Shown: one piece after another, positions 1 through 6,823 of the stretch
Numbering within the stretch: position 1 is the stretch's first letter
Layout of the letters: each line of letters starts with the position of its first letter
NCBI GenBank assembly: GCA_011170385.1
Contig: DUFE01000087.1
Location: 1 to 33,754 of the forward strand
Reading direction: 5' to 3'
Source of the DNA: Dehalococcoidia bacterium
GTDB taxonomy: Bacteria; Chloroflexota; Dehalococcoidia; Dehalococcoidales; W693
DNA length: 33,754 nt
Translations under genes and position numbers: made by a program
The notes under the pieces: model-generated
The model's input: the letters and a program-made list of their open reading frames with translations, nothing else
Databases searched by the model: none
Told to the model about the DNA's origin: nothing

Positions 1-1
1 A

Positions 2-202
2 TCCTGGCAGAGGGACGATTTCTGGGGCTACGAGGTGGCTGCAGAAATCCCCGGCGTCGAGATAGACAGATTCGATCTTAAGCGTTACTACTCCGTTGAG
101 CAGATAAAGGACCTGTCGGAGAAACTGAAGCAGGAGAGGCTGGAGTGGCTTGCCGGCTTCCCCGGACTCGATAAGAGTATAATTGGTGCCTTGAAACCAT
201 AG
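2..202 (+). CDS. C-terminal fragment of a probable phosphoenolpyruvate carboxykinase (ATP)
   Basis: An open frame enters from the left edge and ends at TAG 200-202, leaving 66 residues. The fragment reads WGYEVAAEIPGVEID near its start, then a charged helix with KLKQERLEWLAGFPGLD, and ends IIGALKP. A 'PGV' segment followed by a Lys/Glu-rich helix close to the end resembles the C-terminus of ATP-dependent PEP carboxykinases, which make PEP from oxaloacetate in gluconeogenesis. No catalytic motif lies in this part, so the name rests on tail similarity from memory and could be wrong. The frame itself is convincing, with codon use like the flanking genes and a large inverted repeat shortly after the stop. 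Confidence 0.4.
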   Translation, partial: SWQRDDFWGYEVAAEIPGVEIDRFDLKRYYSVEQIKDLSEKLKQERLEWLAGFPGLDKSIIGALKP

Positions 203-213
203 TGTTTACTTAT

Positions 214-277
214 GGAATATCTATTACCGCCCCAAAGAGTAGATTATGCCGTGCAAAGGGGCGGTAATGATTATTCC
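214..277. repeat. Long bipartite inverted repeat between convergent genes
   Basis: ATTACCGCCCC (223-233) pairs exactly with GGGGCGGTAAT (258-268). GGAATA (214-219) pairs with TATTCC (272-277) after a 3-nt internal loop on each side, giving 17 base pairs around a 24-nt loop. It lies between the end of the plus-strand gene at 202 and the end of the minus-strand collagen-like gene at 311, where a bidirectional transcription stop would be expected. There is no T-run after either arm, so it is not a textbook intrinsic terminator. Confidence 0.6.
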
Positions 278-310
278 AGCTATGTTGCTGTCAAGCTGTT
301 GCTACGGTGA

Positions 311-1015
311 TTACATTATTATCGGGCCTTCGTATGTGATGTACTCCCACCATTCGTACCAATCACCGAAGAAGTCGTTTTCGTAGACGATATCCAGCGG
401 CCAGCAAGCCTGTAGCTCGTGTAACCCGGTTGTGGGGTTAAGCACCCAGGCTTTCACCGATACCGGTCCGTAGGAGATATTCGGCGGCATTGGTAGAACG
501 GCGAACACCTCGAATGCGCCGCAATCATTGGCGACGGCTTCCGCCAGCGGGTAGTTCTCCTCGCATATAGTTACGATAACGGTTTCTCCGGGATCAAAGC
601 AGGCGCCCTTTATGCGGATGGTCTGCCCCGGGTATGCTTCGACCGTGGCCAGCCAGCTCAACGGCCCGAACCAGATCCATGAATCATTTGGATCCCAGGT
701 AACGACAATCTGTCGCACCGATCCTGGTGGTCCCTGCTCACCCTGTGGTCCCTGCTCACCCTGTGGTCCCTGAGGCCCTGCCGGTCCCTGAGGCCCTGCC
801 GGTCCCTGAGGCCCCTGGGGACCTGGTTCACCCTGCGGGCCTGGCTCACCTGGTTCACCCTGTGGACCCTGCTCACCTTGTATGCCCTGCTCACCCTGCG
901 ATCCCTGAGGCCCTGCTGATCCCTGCGCACCTTCGGGTCCGGTACAACCAACTGCCGGAATCAAGACAAGAGCGATAATGGTAATAATAATGAATGACTT
1001 ATATAGGATTTTCAT
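311..1015 (-). CDS. Collagen-like repeat lipoprotein
   Basis: This 234-residue predicted surface protein begins with a basic, hydrophobic signal peptide ending in a lipobox (PAVGC, Cys24), so it should be lipid-anchored outside the membrane. Residues 26-97 are 24 unbroken Gly-X-Y triplets rich in GPQ, GEQ, GPA and GEP, the signature of a bacterial collagen-like triple helix. Residues about 98-234 form a non-repetitive domain rich in aromatic and acidic residues (WDPNDSWIWFGPL, DWYEWWEYITYEG) that may be the trimerisation or exposed head. The ATG at 1013-1015 follows GGAGG (1021-1025 on the complementary strand) at good spacing. The purpose of the protein is unknown. The repeat DNA is low in complexity and makes spurious open frames on both strands. 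Confidence 0.85.
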   Translation of the reverse strand: MKILYKSFIIITIIALVLIPAVGCTGPEGAQGSAGPQGSQGEQGIQGEQGPQGEPGEPGPQGEPGPQGPQGPAGPQGPAGPQGPQGEQGPQGEQGPPGSVRQIVVTWDPNDSWIWFGPLSWLATVEAYPGQTIRIKGACFDPGETVIVTICEENYPLAEAVANDCGAFEVFAVLPMPPNISYGPVSVKAWVLNPTTGLHELQACWPLDIVYENDFFGDWYEWWEYITYEGPIIM

Positions 1016-1140
1016 AATTACCTCCTTATTATAAAGTAGGTGTTGAGATTATAGGTGCTTACTAAATACGAGTCAAGGGTTAGCTTTTGGATTGAGATAA
1101 AATACGAATTACTACTTGATTGGTAGGGGATTATAAAGGT

Positions 1141-1216
1141 TGGCGCGCCTAGAGGGATTCGAACCCACGACACTCGGTTCCGAAGACCGATGCTCTGTCC
1201 ACTGAGCTATAGGCGC
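1141..1216 (-). tRNA. tRNA-Arg(TCG)
   Basis: On the minus strand the cloverleaf starts with acceptor GCGCCTA and closes with TAGGCGC, discriminator G and an encoded CCA (1141-1143). The anticodon stem TCGGT/ACCGA encloses loop CTTCGGA, giving anticodon TCG. The T-arm contains GGTTCGAATCC. It lies 10 nt downstream of tRNA-His and is probably cotranscribed with it. Confidence 0.95.
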
Positions 1217-1226
1217 AATACCATAT

Positions 1227-1304
1227 TGGGGTGAGTGGAGGGATTTGAACCCTCGATCTCCAGGGCCACAACCTGGCGCCTTAGACCACTGGGCTACACT
1301 CACC
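1227..1304 (-). tRNA. tRNA-His(GTG)
   Basis: The acceptor is GTGAGTG/CACTCAC, with an extra 5' G at 1304 opposite discriminator C at 1230. This G-1:C73 pair is the identity element of tRNA-His. The anticodon stem CCAGG/CCTGG encloses TTGTGGC, giving anticodon GTG. CCA is encoded at 1227-1229. It is the first tRNA after the promoter at 1318-1346. Confidence 0.96.
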
Positions 1305-1317
1305 AGGATACGGGATT

Positions 1318-1346
1318 ATTATAGCTAAAAAGAGCCTGCCTTTCAA
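1318..1346 (-). promoter_or_regulatory. Sigma70-type promoter for tRNA-His/tRNA-Arg
   Basis: On the minus strand: TTGAAA (1341-1346), a 17-nt spacer, and a perfect TATAAT (1318-1323), 14 nt before the mature 5' end of tRNA-His. Confidence 0.75.
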
Positions 1347-1356
1347 TGAAAGATAG

Positions 1357-1626
1357 CTATCTATAAACCAGCTCTACCATGGTAACGCCGTTACCCCCCT
1401 CCCCATAGACGCCAGGCCGAAATGACTTTACCAGTGGGTGCTTCGAAAGATACTGACGTACCGCCTGCCGCAGCATCCCGGTACCTTTACCATGGACGAT
1501 GCGAATGTTAGATATCCCTGCCATAAACGCTCTGTCTAAATATTCATCCAGCTTGGGCAGGGCTTCATCTAGGGTTAGCCGCCGCAAATGGATTTCGCTA
1601 TCAATTTGTTTATCGCTGCTCATCAT
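1357..1626 (-). CDS. Stand-alone Smr-domain protein (MutS2 C-terminal-like)
   Basis: These 89 residues consist of one Smr (small MutS-related) domain. It has the EIHLRRLTLDEA strand-helix (a variant of the LDLRG start motif) near residue 11 and the diagnostic HGKGTGMLR motif near residue 45. It ends with a typical Smr tail, GEGGNGVTMVELVYR. Smr domains occur at the end of MutS2 and in small free-standing proteins, where they act as nucleases on DNA or RNA, including at collided ribosomes. No MutS2 ATPase part precedes it, so this is either a natural stand-alone form or a remnant. The start is ATG 1626 or ATG 1623, with no clear ribosome binding site. It diverges from hisF. Confidence 0.8.
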   Translation of the reverse strand: MMSSDKQIDSEIHLRRLTLDEALPKLDEYLDRAFMAGISNIRIVHGKGTGMLRQAVRQYLSKHPLVKSFRPGVYGEGGNGVTMVELVYR

Positions 1627-1681
1627 CGTTATTTAATTATAAAGGGCTATTTGATTGATATATTATACTATTGTGATGATG

Positions 1682-1711
1682 TTGACAATAAATATATGAT
1701 TGCCTTATTAT
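1682..1711 (+). promoter_or_regulatory. Probable hisF promoter
   Basis: TTGACA (1682-1687), an 18-nt spacer and TATTAT (1706-1711), about 60 nt before the hisF start. It lies in the AT-rich gap shared with the divergent Smr gene. Confidence 0.55.
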
Positions 1712-1773
1712 GGAATACGGTAAGCAATTTCCTATATAACGTTATCGTAATTAAAGTTAGATATGGGGGTAGA

Positions 1774-2544
1774 ATGGAGAAAGCAGTAAAGGTTATACCG
1801 TGTTTGGACATCAAGGAGGGAAGAGTGGTCAAGGGGGTCAGGTTCGTTAACCTTAAAGACGCCCGCGATCCAGTGGAGGCGGCAATCGCTTATTGTCAGC
1901 AGGGAGCCGATGAGCTGGTCTTCCTCGATATAGCGGCTACGGTAGAGGGTAGAGGCACTATGCTTGAATGGGTCAGGAGGGTTGCCGATAAAGTTACTGT
2001 TCCCTTTGCCGTTGGCGGCGGCATCAGAAATACTGATGATATGAAAGCCCTGCGCCAGCTCGGCGTCGATAAGGTATCGATAAACACGGCGGCGGTGAGA
2101 GAGCCGGCGCTGATAAAGAAAGCCAGCCAGCAGTTCGGTAAAGAGAAACTGGTGGTAGCCATCGACGGGCGAAAGAACAAACCGGGCAGCGGTTTACCCA
2201 GACTGGAGGTGGTTGTTAGCGGCGGCAAGGAAGCGACGGGTATGGATATCGTCGATTGGGCAAAGATGGTTGAGAGGCTAGGTGCCGGCGAGATACTGCT
2301 TACCAGCAAGGACGCCGATGGAACCAAAGACGGCTATGACATAGAGATGACGCGGGCGGTGGCGGAGGCGGTAACGATTCCAGTAACAGCTTCCGGCGGC
2401 GCCGGCAAGCTGGAACACCTGTATCAGGCTGTCGTCGAAGGCAAGGCTTCGGCGGTGCTGGCGGCATCCATCTTTCATTTTGGCGAAATATCTATCCCGC
2501 AGGCGAAGCAATACCTCAAAGAAAAGGGCATTGCCGTGAATTAA
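1774..2544 (+). CDS. hisF: Imidazole glycerol phosphate synthase cyclase subunit HisF
   Basis: HisF is the TIM-barrel cyclase that takes ammonia from HisH and converts PRFAR to imidazole glycerol phosphate and AICAR, linking histidine and purine synthesis. The product is 256 residues, the normal size. It shows VIPCLDIKEGRVVKG with the catalytic Asp at residue 12, the phosphate-binding segment PFAVGGGIRN, the second catalytic Asp in VVAIDGRK, and the C-terminal phosphate loop PVTASGGAGKLEH. ATG 1774 is chosen because it follows GGGGGT at 1765-1770 and gives the family N-terminus; the open frame runs further upstream without homology. No other his gene is nearby, so the gene stands apart from any histidine operon. 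It is followed 21 nt later by the glutamate-synthase-like gene. Confidence 0.95.
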   Translation: MEKAVKVIPCLDIKEGRVVKGVRFVNLKDARDPVEAAIAYCQQGADELVFLDIAATVEGRGTMLEWVRRVADKVTVPFAVGGGIRNTDDMKALRQLGVDKVSINTAAVREPALIKKASQQFGKEKLVVAIDGRKNKPGSGLPRLEVVVSGGKEATGMDIVDWAKMVERLGAGEILLTSKDADGTKDGYDIEMTRAVAEAVTIPVTASGGAGKLEHLYQAVVEGKASAVLAASIFHFGEISIPQAKQYLKEKGIAVN

Positions 2545-2565
2545 ATAAATACAGGAAGGTAAAGT

Positions 2566-4161
2566 ATGAATCTACAAAGACCAAACGCCAACGACGCTAC
2601 CCGAACCACCAACCGCTCTAAGAGCATCGTGCCGATGAGCGGGCTATGTACCCGCTGTCTGGACGGCTGCACAGGTAACTGCGAGGTGTTTAAAGCCTCC
2701 TTCCGTGGGCGGGAGCTTATTTACCCCGGCCCGTTCGGAGAAATAACTGCCGGGGGTGATAAAGACTACCCGGTAGACTATTCTCACTTCAGCATACACG
2801 GCTATGCCATGGGGGCTAATGGACTTCCCGAGGGAGTAGTCGGCGACCCGGATACGGCTACCTTCCCGGCTGTTGATACGGAAACGGAATACGGCTGGGA
2901 TATCAAGGTAAGAATGAAGGTACCAATATTCACAGGCGCCCTCGGCTCTACGGAGATAGCGCGAAAGAATTGGGAGCACTTCGCCGTAGGCGCTGCCATC
3001 AGCGGTATAACCGCAGTCTGCGGCGAGAATGTCTGTGGTATCGACCCACAGCTTGAGCGCAATGCCGACGGCAAGGTTACGCTGGCGCCGGATATGGACC
3101 GGCGAATAGAAATCTACCGGCGCTACCATAGCGGCTATGGCGAGATTCTGGTGCAAATGAATGTAGAGGATACCAGGCTGGGTGTAGCTGAATATGTTCT
3201 GAACAAGCATGGTCTGGACACCATAGAGCTAAAGTGGGGGCAGGGTGCCAAGTGTATCGGCGGCGAGATCAAGGTCAACAGCTTAGAGCGCGCTCTGGAG
3301 CTGCAGAAACGTGGCTACATCGTTACTCCAGACCCCTCCGACCCGCTCAACCAAGCTGCCTTTAAGGACGGCGCCCTGAAGGAATTTGAGCGGCACAGCC
3401 GCCTTGGATTTATAGATGAAGAAGGCTTCCTAGTTGAAGTGCAGCGGCTTCGCAACCTCGGTTTCAAGCGTATCACCTTAAAGACCGGGGCTTACGGGTT
3501 GCGTGAGCTGGCGATGGCTTTGAAGTGGGGCTCTAGGGCTAAGATCGACCTGCTGACCATAGACGGCGCCCCCGGCGGCACTGGAATGAGCCCGTGGCGG
3601 ATGATGGAAGAATGGGGTGTCCCCAGTCTGTATCTGCATTCGGCTGCATATAATTTTGCACGAAAGCTGGCTGATATGGGCGAGAGGGTGCCCGACATGG
3701 CTTTTGCCGGCGGTTTCAGCAGCGAAGACCATGTGTTCAAGGCACTGGCTCTGGGCGCACCATACACCAGGGCGGTGTGTATGGGCAGAGCGCTGATGAT
3801 TCCGGGTATGGTCGGCAAGAACATCGCTGCATGGTTGAAAGAAGGGAAGCTACCAAATACAATCAGTCAGTTCGGCTCGACAGTAGAGGAGATATTCATT
3901 AACTATGAGGATGTCAAGGGATTAGTCGGATCTGAGGAAATAAATAAGATTCCGATGGGCGCAATCGGTATTTACAGCTACTCGGAGAAGATAAGAATAG
4001 GATTGCAGCAGCTTATGGCGGGCGCCAGGTGTTTTAATATCCCGGCGATAACACGCAACGAGCTGATGTCCCTGACCGAGGAATGCACACGGGTATCCGG
4101 CATACCCTATGTCATGGATGATAGATATCATGAAGCAATGGCAATTCTGGAGGGCAGGTAA
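2566..4161 (+). CDS. Glutamate synthase-like FMN-binding protein (GltB central-domain type)
   Basis: The 531-residue protein consists essentially of the FMN-binding synthase barrel of glutamate synthase, without the glutamine amidotransferase domain or the GltB beta-helix. Its N-terminus has four cysteines, C28-x2-C31-x3-C35-x3-C39, likely an iron-sulfur site. The barrel shows the synthase signature LLTIDGAPGGTGMSPWRM, and AFAGGFSSEDHVFKALALGA near the FMN phosphate site. Archaeal-type enzymes of this build are thought to make glutamate from 2-oxoglutarate with ammonia or a partner amidotransferase and reduced ferredoxin or NAD(P)H; the true donor here is unknown. The ribosome binding site AGGAAGGT lies 6-8 nt before ATG 2566. 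The next gene encodes an NrpR-like nitrogen regulator, supporting a role in nitrogen assimilation. Confidence 0.85.
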   Translation: MNLQRPNANDATRTTNRSKSIVPMSGLCTRCLDGCTGNCEVFKASFRGRELIYPGPFGEITAGGDKDYPVDYSHFSIHGYAMGANGLPEGVVGDPDTATFPAVDTETEYGWDIKVRMKVPIFTGALGSTEIARKNWEHFAVGAAISGITAVCGENVCGIDPQLERNADGKVTLAPDMDRRIEIYRRYHSGYGEILVQMNVEDTRLGVAEYVLNKHGLDTIELKWGQGAKCIGGEIKVNSLERALELQKRGYIVTPDPSDPLNQAAFKDGALKEFERHSRLGFIDEEGFLVEVQRLRNLGFKRITLKTGAYGLRELAMALKWGSRAKIDLLTIDGAPGGTGMSPWRMMEEWGVPSLYLHSAAYNFARKLADMGERVPDMAFAGGFSSEDHVFKALALGAPYTRAVCMGRALMIPGMVGKNIAAWLKEGKLPNTISQFGSTVEEIFINYEDVKGLVGSEEINKIPMGAIGIYSYSEKIRIGLQQLMAGARCFNIPAITRNELMSLTEECTRVSGIPYVMDDRYHEAMAILEGR

Positions 4162-4198
4162 CGCACTGGCAATGACCGTATTGCTATAGGAGGTGAAA

Positions 4199-5203
4199 GT
4201 GATAGTCGGAGAAGAGAGCCGGGAGGTGGAAAGGGCGAAGATAGCCATCCTGAGGATACTGGATGATCACCCGGGGGCTATAGGTAGCTATATCATCGCC
4301 AGACGCCTTAAAGATGAATATGGCATCGAACTATCGGAGAGAGCGGTCAGGTACCATCTACGGCTTTTAGACGAAAGAGGCTTGACCCAGAAGGTGAGCG
4401 GCCGCGACGGGCGGGATATTACCCGGAAGGGAATCGAGGAATTAAAGAATGCCATGGTCGCTGACAAGGTTGGCTTTGTCATCGACAGGATTGAGCTGTT
4501 ATCATACCTTACCACGTTTGACATAGACCGGCGGCAGGGTATGCTGCCGATAAATATATCGGTATTCCCACGCGAAAAGTTCAAGCCGGCGCTTAAGGCG
4601 ATGTCTGTCGCCTTTAAGGCAGAGATGTGTGTCAGCGACCTGGTGGCGGTGGTCGATGAGGGGGGAAAGCTGGGGGATGTACTAATACCCGAGGGCAATA
4701 CGGGTTTGGCTACCGTCTGCAGCATAATTATCAATGGGGCTCTGTTAAAAAAAGGCATACCTATGGATTCCAGGTTCGGCGGACTACTTCAAATGCGGGA
4801 AAGGGAGCCCTGGCGATTCACCGAACTGATAGAATACGCAGGCTCCTCTCTGGACCCATCGGAGATTATGATTGCCAGCCGTATGACCAGCGTAAGGGAC
4901 ATAATAAGCAGCGGTAATGGCAAGATGCTGGCTAACTTCCGCGAGGTTCCGGTGTTGAGTGTGCCGGTGGTGGGGGAGGTTATGAGTAAGCTGGGTGAAG
5001 CCGGTATTGGCGGCTTGACCATGATGGGCGAGGTGGGTAAGCCGGTGTGCGAGGTTCCGGTTGGGTTAAACAAGGTCGGTATGGTGCTTACTGGCGGCTT
5101 GAACCCGGTGGCGGCGGCAGTGGAGGCTGGCATAAGCACAACTAATATAGCTATGGGTGGACTTATCGATTATATAGAGCTTAAAAGCTTCTGGGATTTA
5201 TAA
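4199..5203 (+). CDS. NrpR-like transcriptional repressor (winged helix plus one NrpR/DUF128 domain)
   Basis: Residues 1 to about 75 form a winged helix-turn-helix (ILRILDDHPGAIGSYIIARRL then ELSERAVRYHLRLLDERGL). Residues about 85-334 are one NrpR regulatory domain, with glycine-rich segments such as GEAGIGGLTMMGEVGKP and VLTGGLNPVAAAVEAGI. In methanogens NrpR represses nitrogen-assimilation genes and releases DNA when 2-oxoglutarate signals nitrogen shortage. GTG 4199 is preferred over the in-frame GTG 4193 because the Shine-Dalgarno AGGAGG (4188-4193) would overlap the earlier codon but sits 5 nt before 4199. It follows the glutamate-synthase-like gene by 37 nt. The target is not proven; I saw no GGAA-N6-TTCC operator upstream of that gene. 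Confidence 0.85.
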   Translation: MIVGEESREVERAKIAILRILDDHPGAIGSYIIARRLKDEYGIELSERAVRYHLRLLDERGLTQKVSGRDGRDITRKGIEELKNAMVADKVGFVIDRIELLSYLTTFDIDRRQGMLPINISVFPREKFKPALKAMSVAFKAEMCVSDLVAVVDEGGKLGDVLIPEGNTGLATVCSIIINGALLKKGIPMDSRFGGLLQMREREPWRFTELIEYAGSSLDPSEIMIASRMTSVRDIISSGNGKMLANFREVPVLSVPVVGEVMSKLGEAGIGGLTMMGEVGKPVCEVPVGLNKVGMVLTGGLNPVAAAVEAGISTTNIAMGGLIDYIELKSFWDL

Positions 5204-5374
5204 TATTTGTGAAAGTTATAAAGGGTCGTTGGCATCTTTATACCTGTTTTTCTCCATCAATACTCTACTTTTATTTTAATCTCCACCCTGCCTCTCCTCT
5301 TGTTATTTAGCCATTAACATCCTGCCCCAATCGCCCTTGGTGTGTTTTTTAAATATCAGAAGGCAACACTATCA
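5204..5374. other. Intergenic stretch, no gene seen
   Basis: Between the NrpR-like gene and the regulatory region at 5375 the plus strand is pyrimidine-rich, with several CT-rich tracts. I see no open frame with a ribosome binding site, no RNA gene and no strong terminator hairpin. Confidence 0.5.
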
Positions 5375-5436
5375 TTAATGTGTAAACCAGTGAACCATAT
5401 TGACACATTAAAAGCACGGGGATAACATGTCACTGG
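5375..5436 (+). promoter_or_regulatory. Promoter with two interlocked inverted repeats (SHOCT gene / superoxide dismutase unit)
   Basis: The promoter is TTGACA (5400-5405), a 17-nt spacer and TAACAT (5423-5428). TTAATGTGT (5375-5383) is the exact inverse of ACACATTAA (5403-5411), which overlaps the -35 box. CCAGTGA (5387-5393) is the exact inverse of TCACTGG (5430-5436), which lies just after the -10 box. This is a plausible operator arrangement, perhaps for an oxidative-stress regulator given the downstream superoxide dismutase; that link is inference. Confidence 0.6.
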
Positions 5437-5467
5437 GGGGAAATAGATTATACCGGGAGGTGTTAAT

Positions 5468-5701
5468 GTGATATGGTAAGATGGTTCGGGCTGGTGGTGG
5501 TTTTCTAGCTGGCTATTCATACTTCTGTGTGGTTTAGGCTTTGCCGGGTTTATCTATTTCATCATATGGGCGATTGGTAAACAGGGTAAGGGTGGCAGAT
5601 CGTCTATTGAGAGTAATGCCTTAGAGATAGCCAAGGAAAGATATGCTAAAGGTGAGATATCTAAGGAAGAGTTCGAGCAGATAAAGAAGGATTTGGCATA
5701 G
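5468..5701 (+). pseudogene. SHOCT-domain small membrane protein with an early in-frame stop
   Basis: From GTG 5468, placed 7 nt after GGAGG (5456-5460), the frame reads Met-Ile-Trp, then TAA at 5477-5479, then continues open to TAG 5699-5701. The distal part is clearly protein-coding. A Trp-rich start (GSGWWWFSSW) leads into a transmembrane helix (LFILLCGLGFAGFIYFIIW). It ends in a classic SHOCT motif, ALEIAKERYAKGEISKEEFEQI, a short C-terminal oligomerisation module. No ATG, GTG or TTG lies in frame after the TAA until deep in the frame. ATG 5466 and ATG 5473 are in other frames and stop quickly. The gene is thus either recently inactivated, affected by a base error, or read through. It is 34 nt upstream of sod, on the same promoter. 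Confidence 0.65.
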
Positions 5702-5735
5702 ATGAAGAGGCAAAACGATAACGGAGGTGAAAACA

Positions 5736-6323
5736 GTGTCTTATACCGTAAAAGATTTCAGTAATCTGATTGGTATGGAAGGTTTCAGTGAAACGCTGCT
5801 TAACAACCACTTCACCCTCTACCAGGGATATGTTAACAATACTAATAAGCTTTTGACGATGCTGGATTCAATGATGAAAGATGGCAAGCTTGGCACACCG
5901 GAGTATGCCGAGCTTAAAAGGCGTCTCGGCTTTGAGTTCAACGGTATGCGCCTGCACGAATACTACTTCGGTAATCTGAGCGATGGACAGACTATAGACG
6001 CATCCGGAAGGCTTTTTAGGAAACTGGTCGGAGACTTCGGCAGCTATGAAGAATGGGAAAAGGACTTCAAGGGTACGGGGATGATGCGTGGCATAGGTTG
6101 GGTTATCCTGTATCAGGATAATGTAAGCGGCAGGCTTATCAACCAGTGGATAAACGAACACGAAACAGGCCACCTTGCCGGTTGTATCCCGATGCTGATA
6201 ATGGATGTCTTCGAGCACGCCTACATGATTGATTACGGGCTGAAAAGGGCTGACTATATAGAGGTGTTTTTCAATAATATAGATTGGGTTGCGGTCGAGG
6301 GCAGGTTAAAACAAATAATATAA
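5736..6323 (+). CDS. sod: Fe/Mn superoxide dismutase
   Basis: The enzyme converts superoxide to hydrogen peroxide and oxygen in the cytoplasm. The 195 residues have the Fe/Mn family layout: an N-terminal helical hairpin and a C-terminal alpha/beta domain. The four metal ligands are His25 (LLNNHFTLYQGY), His74 (MRLHEYYFGNL), Asp157 and His161 (MDVFEHAYMIDYG). GTG 5736 is preferred over the in-frame GTG 5727 because GGAGG (5723-5727) overlaps the latter but stands 8 nt before 5736. Metal preference cannot be settled from sequence alone. It probably shares the promoter at 5400-5428 with the SHOCT-type gene. A dismutase in an otherwise anaerobe-like gene set suggests occasional oxygen exposure. 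Confidence 0.92.
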   Translation: MSYTVKDFSNLIGMEGFSETLLNNHFTLYQGYVNNTNKLLTMLDSMMKDGKLGTPEYAELKRRLGFEFNGMRLHEYYFGNLSDGQTIDASGRLFRKLVGDFGSYEEWEKDFKGTGMMRGIGWVILYQDNVSGRLINQWINEHETGHLAGCIPMLIMDVFEHAYMIDYGLKRADYIEVFFNNIDWVAVEGRLKQII

Positions 6324-6345
6324 CTGAAATGTAACCCTATTCCTA

Positions 6346-6382
6346 TTGACATTGCAGCAGCAATGATTTATGCTTGCTGCAA
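6346..6382 (+). promoter_or_regulatory. Promoter with symmetrical operator upstream of the zinc-ribbon gene
   Basis: TTGACA (6346-6351), a 17-nt spacer and TATGCT (6369-6374). TTGCAGCA (6352-6359), directly after the -35 box, is the exact inverse of TGCTGCAA (6375-6382), directly after the -10 box. The 8-bp arms therefore bracket the promoter core, as expected for a repressor site. Confidence 0.6.
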
Positions 6383-6406
6383 AGCTGTTAATAGGAGGGT
6401 AAACTG

Positions 6407-6547
6407 ATGCAAGGATATTGTGTTAAGTGCCGCGCCAAGAGAGAAATGAAGGATGCCAAGGCTATCACAATGAAGAATGGCAGACCGGCAACGCAGGGTG
6501 TTTGCCCTGTGTGCGGGACCAAGATGTTCAAGATCGGCAAGTGCTAG
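6407..6547 (+). CDS. DUF5679-like zinc-ribbon small protein
   Basis: A 46-residue protein with two CxxC knuckles, YCVKC at residues 5-8 and VCPVCG at residues 33-36, plus a final Cys46. The segment MKDAKAITMKNGRPATQG between them is typical of the small DUF5679 family common in Chloroflexota and Actinobacteria, probably binding one zinc ion. Its function is unknown; nucleic-acid or protein binding is the usual guess for such ribbons. ATG 6407 follows AGGAGGG (6393-6399) at good distance. It has its own promoter with a symmetrical operator at 6346-6382 and stands alone between sod and nth. Confidence 0.85.
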   Translation: MQGYCVKCRAKREMKDAKAITMKNGRPATQGVCPVCGTKMFKIGKC

Positions 6548-6753
6548 AGCCTGCATTGCGGTCTAAATAGTATCATTAACAATAGACTTAGTAATATTCG
6601 CTATTTTGCCGGCAGTATCAGGTAGAAGTGCCGTGAAACTGCAGAGGTAAAGTTGTGTTTATTCTGTCTCTATTATGTTGATTGCCGCCAGGAGACAGGC
6701 TGTAATCATATCTATATTCAGTTTATTGATTCCAGAGTTGATATGTTAATAAA
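6548..6753. other. Intergenic stretch, no gene seen
   Basis: About 200 nt after the zinc-ribbon gene with no open frame carrying a ribosome binding site. It is mixed in composition, and I see no repeat longer than a few bases before the hairpin at 6754. Confidence 0.4.
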
Positions 6754-6823
6754 GGCTTCCCTTGATACCGATGTTAATCGGTGAGCTGGGAAGCCGATTT
6801 GCTATAAAAGCGGAAAGGCTTTT
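6754..6823 (+). promoter_or_regulatory. Structured leader of nth (nested hairpins)
   Basis: GGCTTCCC (6754-6761) pairs exactly with GGGAAGCC (6788-6795). Inside it, ACCGAT pairs with ATCGGT around a GTTA tetraloop, giving a two-storey hairpin. A second small hairpin, AAAAGC (6806-6811) with GCTTTT (6818-6823), ends in a T-run 6 nt before the nth start and covers the weak GGAAAGG ribosome binding site. It may be an upstream terminator or a translation-controlling leader. I do not recognise it as a known riboswitch. Confidence 0.45.

Noticed and set aside
727..915. Short tandem repeats that might suggest a CRISPR array
   Set aside because: The period is 9-18 nt and in frame with Gly-X-Y coding. 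There are no unique spacers of 30-40 nt. No CRISPR array was seen anywhere in the window.
658..978. Open frames on both strands inside the collagen repeat region
   Set aside because: They are frame-shifted readings of the low-complexity Gly-X-Y repeat DNA, lack ribosome binding sites, and the lipoprotein frame explains the region.
1112..1303. 63-residue frame across the tRNA-Arg/tRNA-His region
   Set aside because: It is an artefact of reading through two tRNA genes; the cloverleaves are clear.
1588..1773. Longer N-terminus for HisF
   Set aside because: The added residues show no homology, and the promoter at 1682-1711 and the ribosome binding site before ATG 1774 place the start there.
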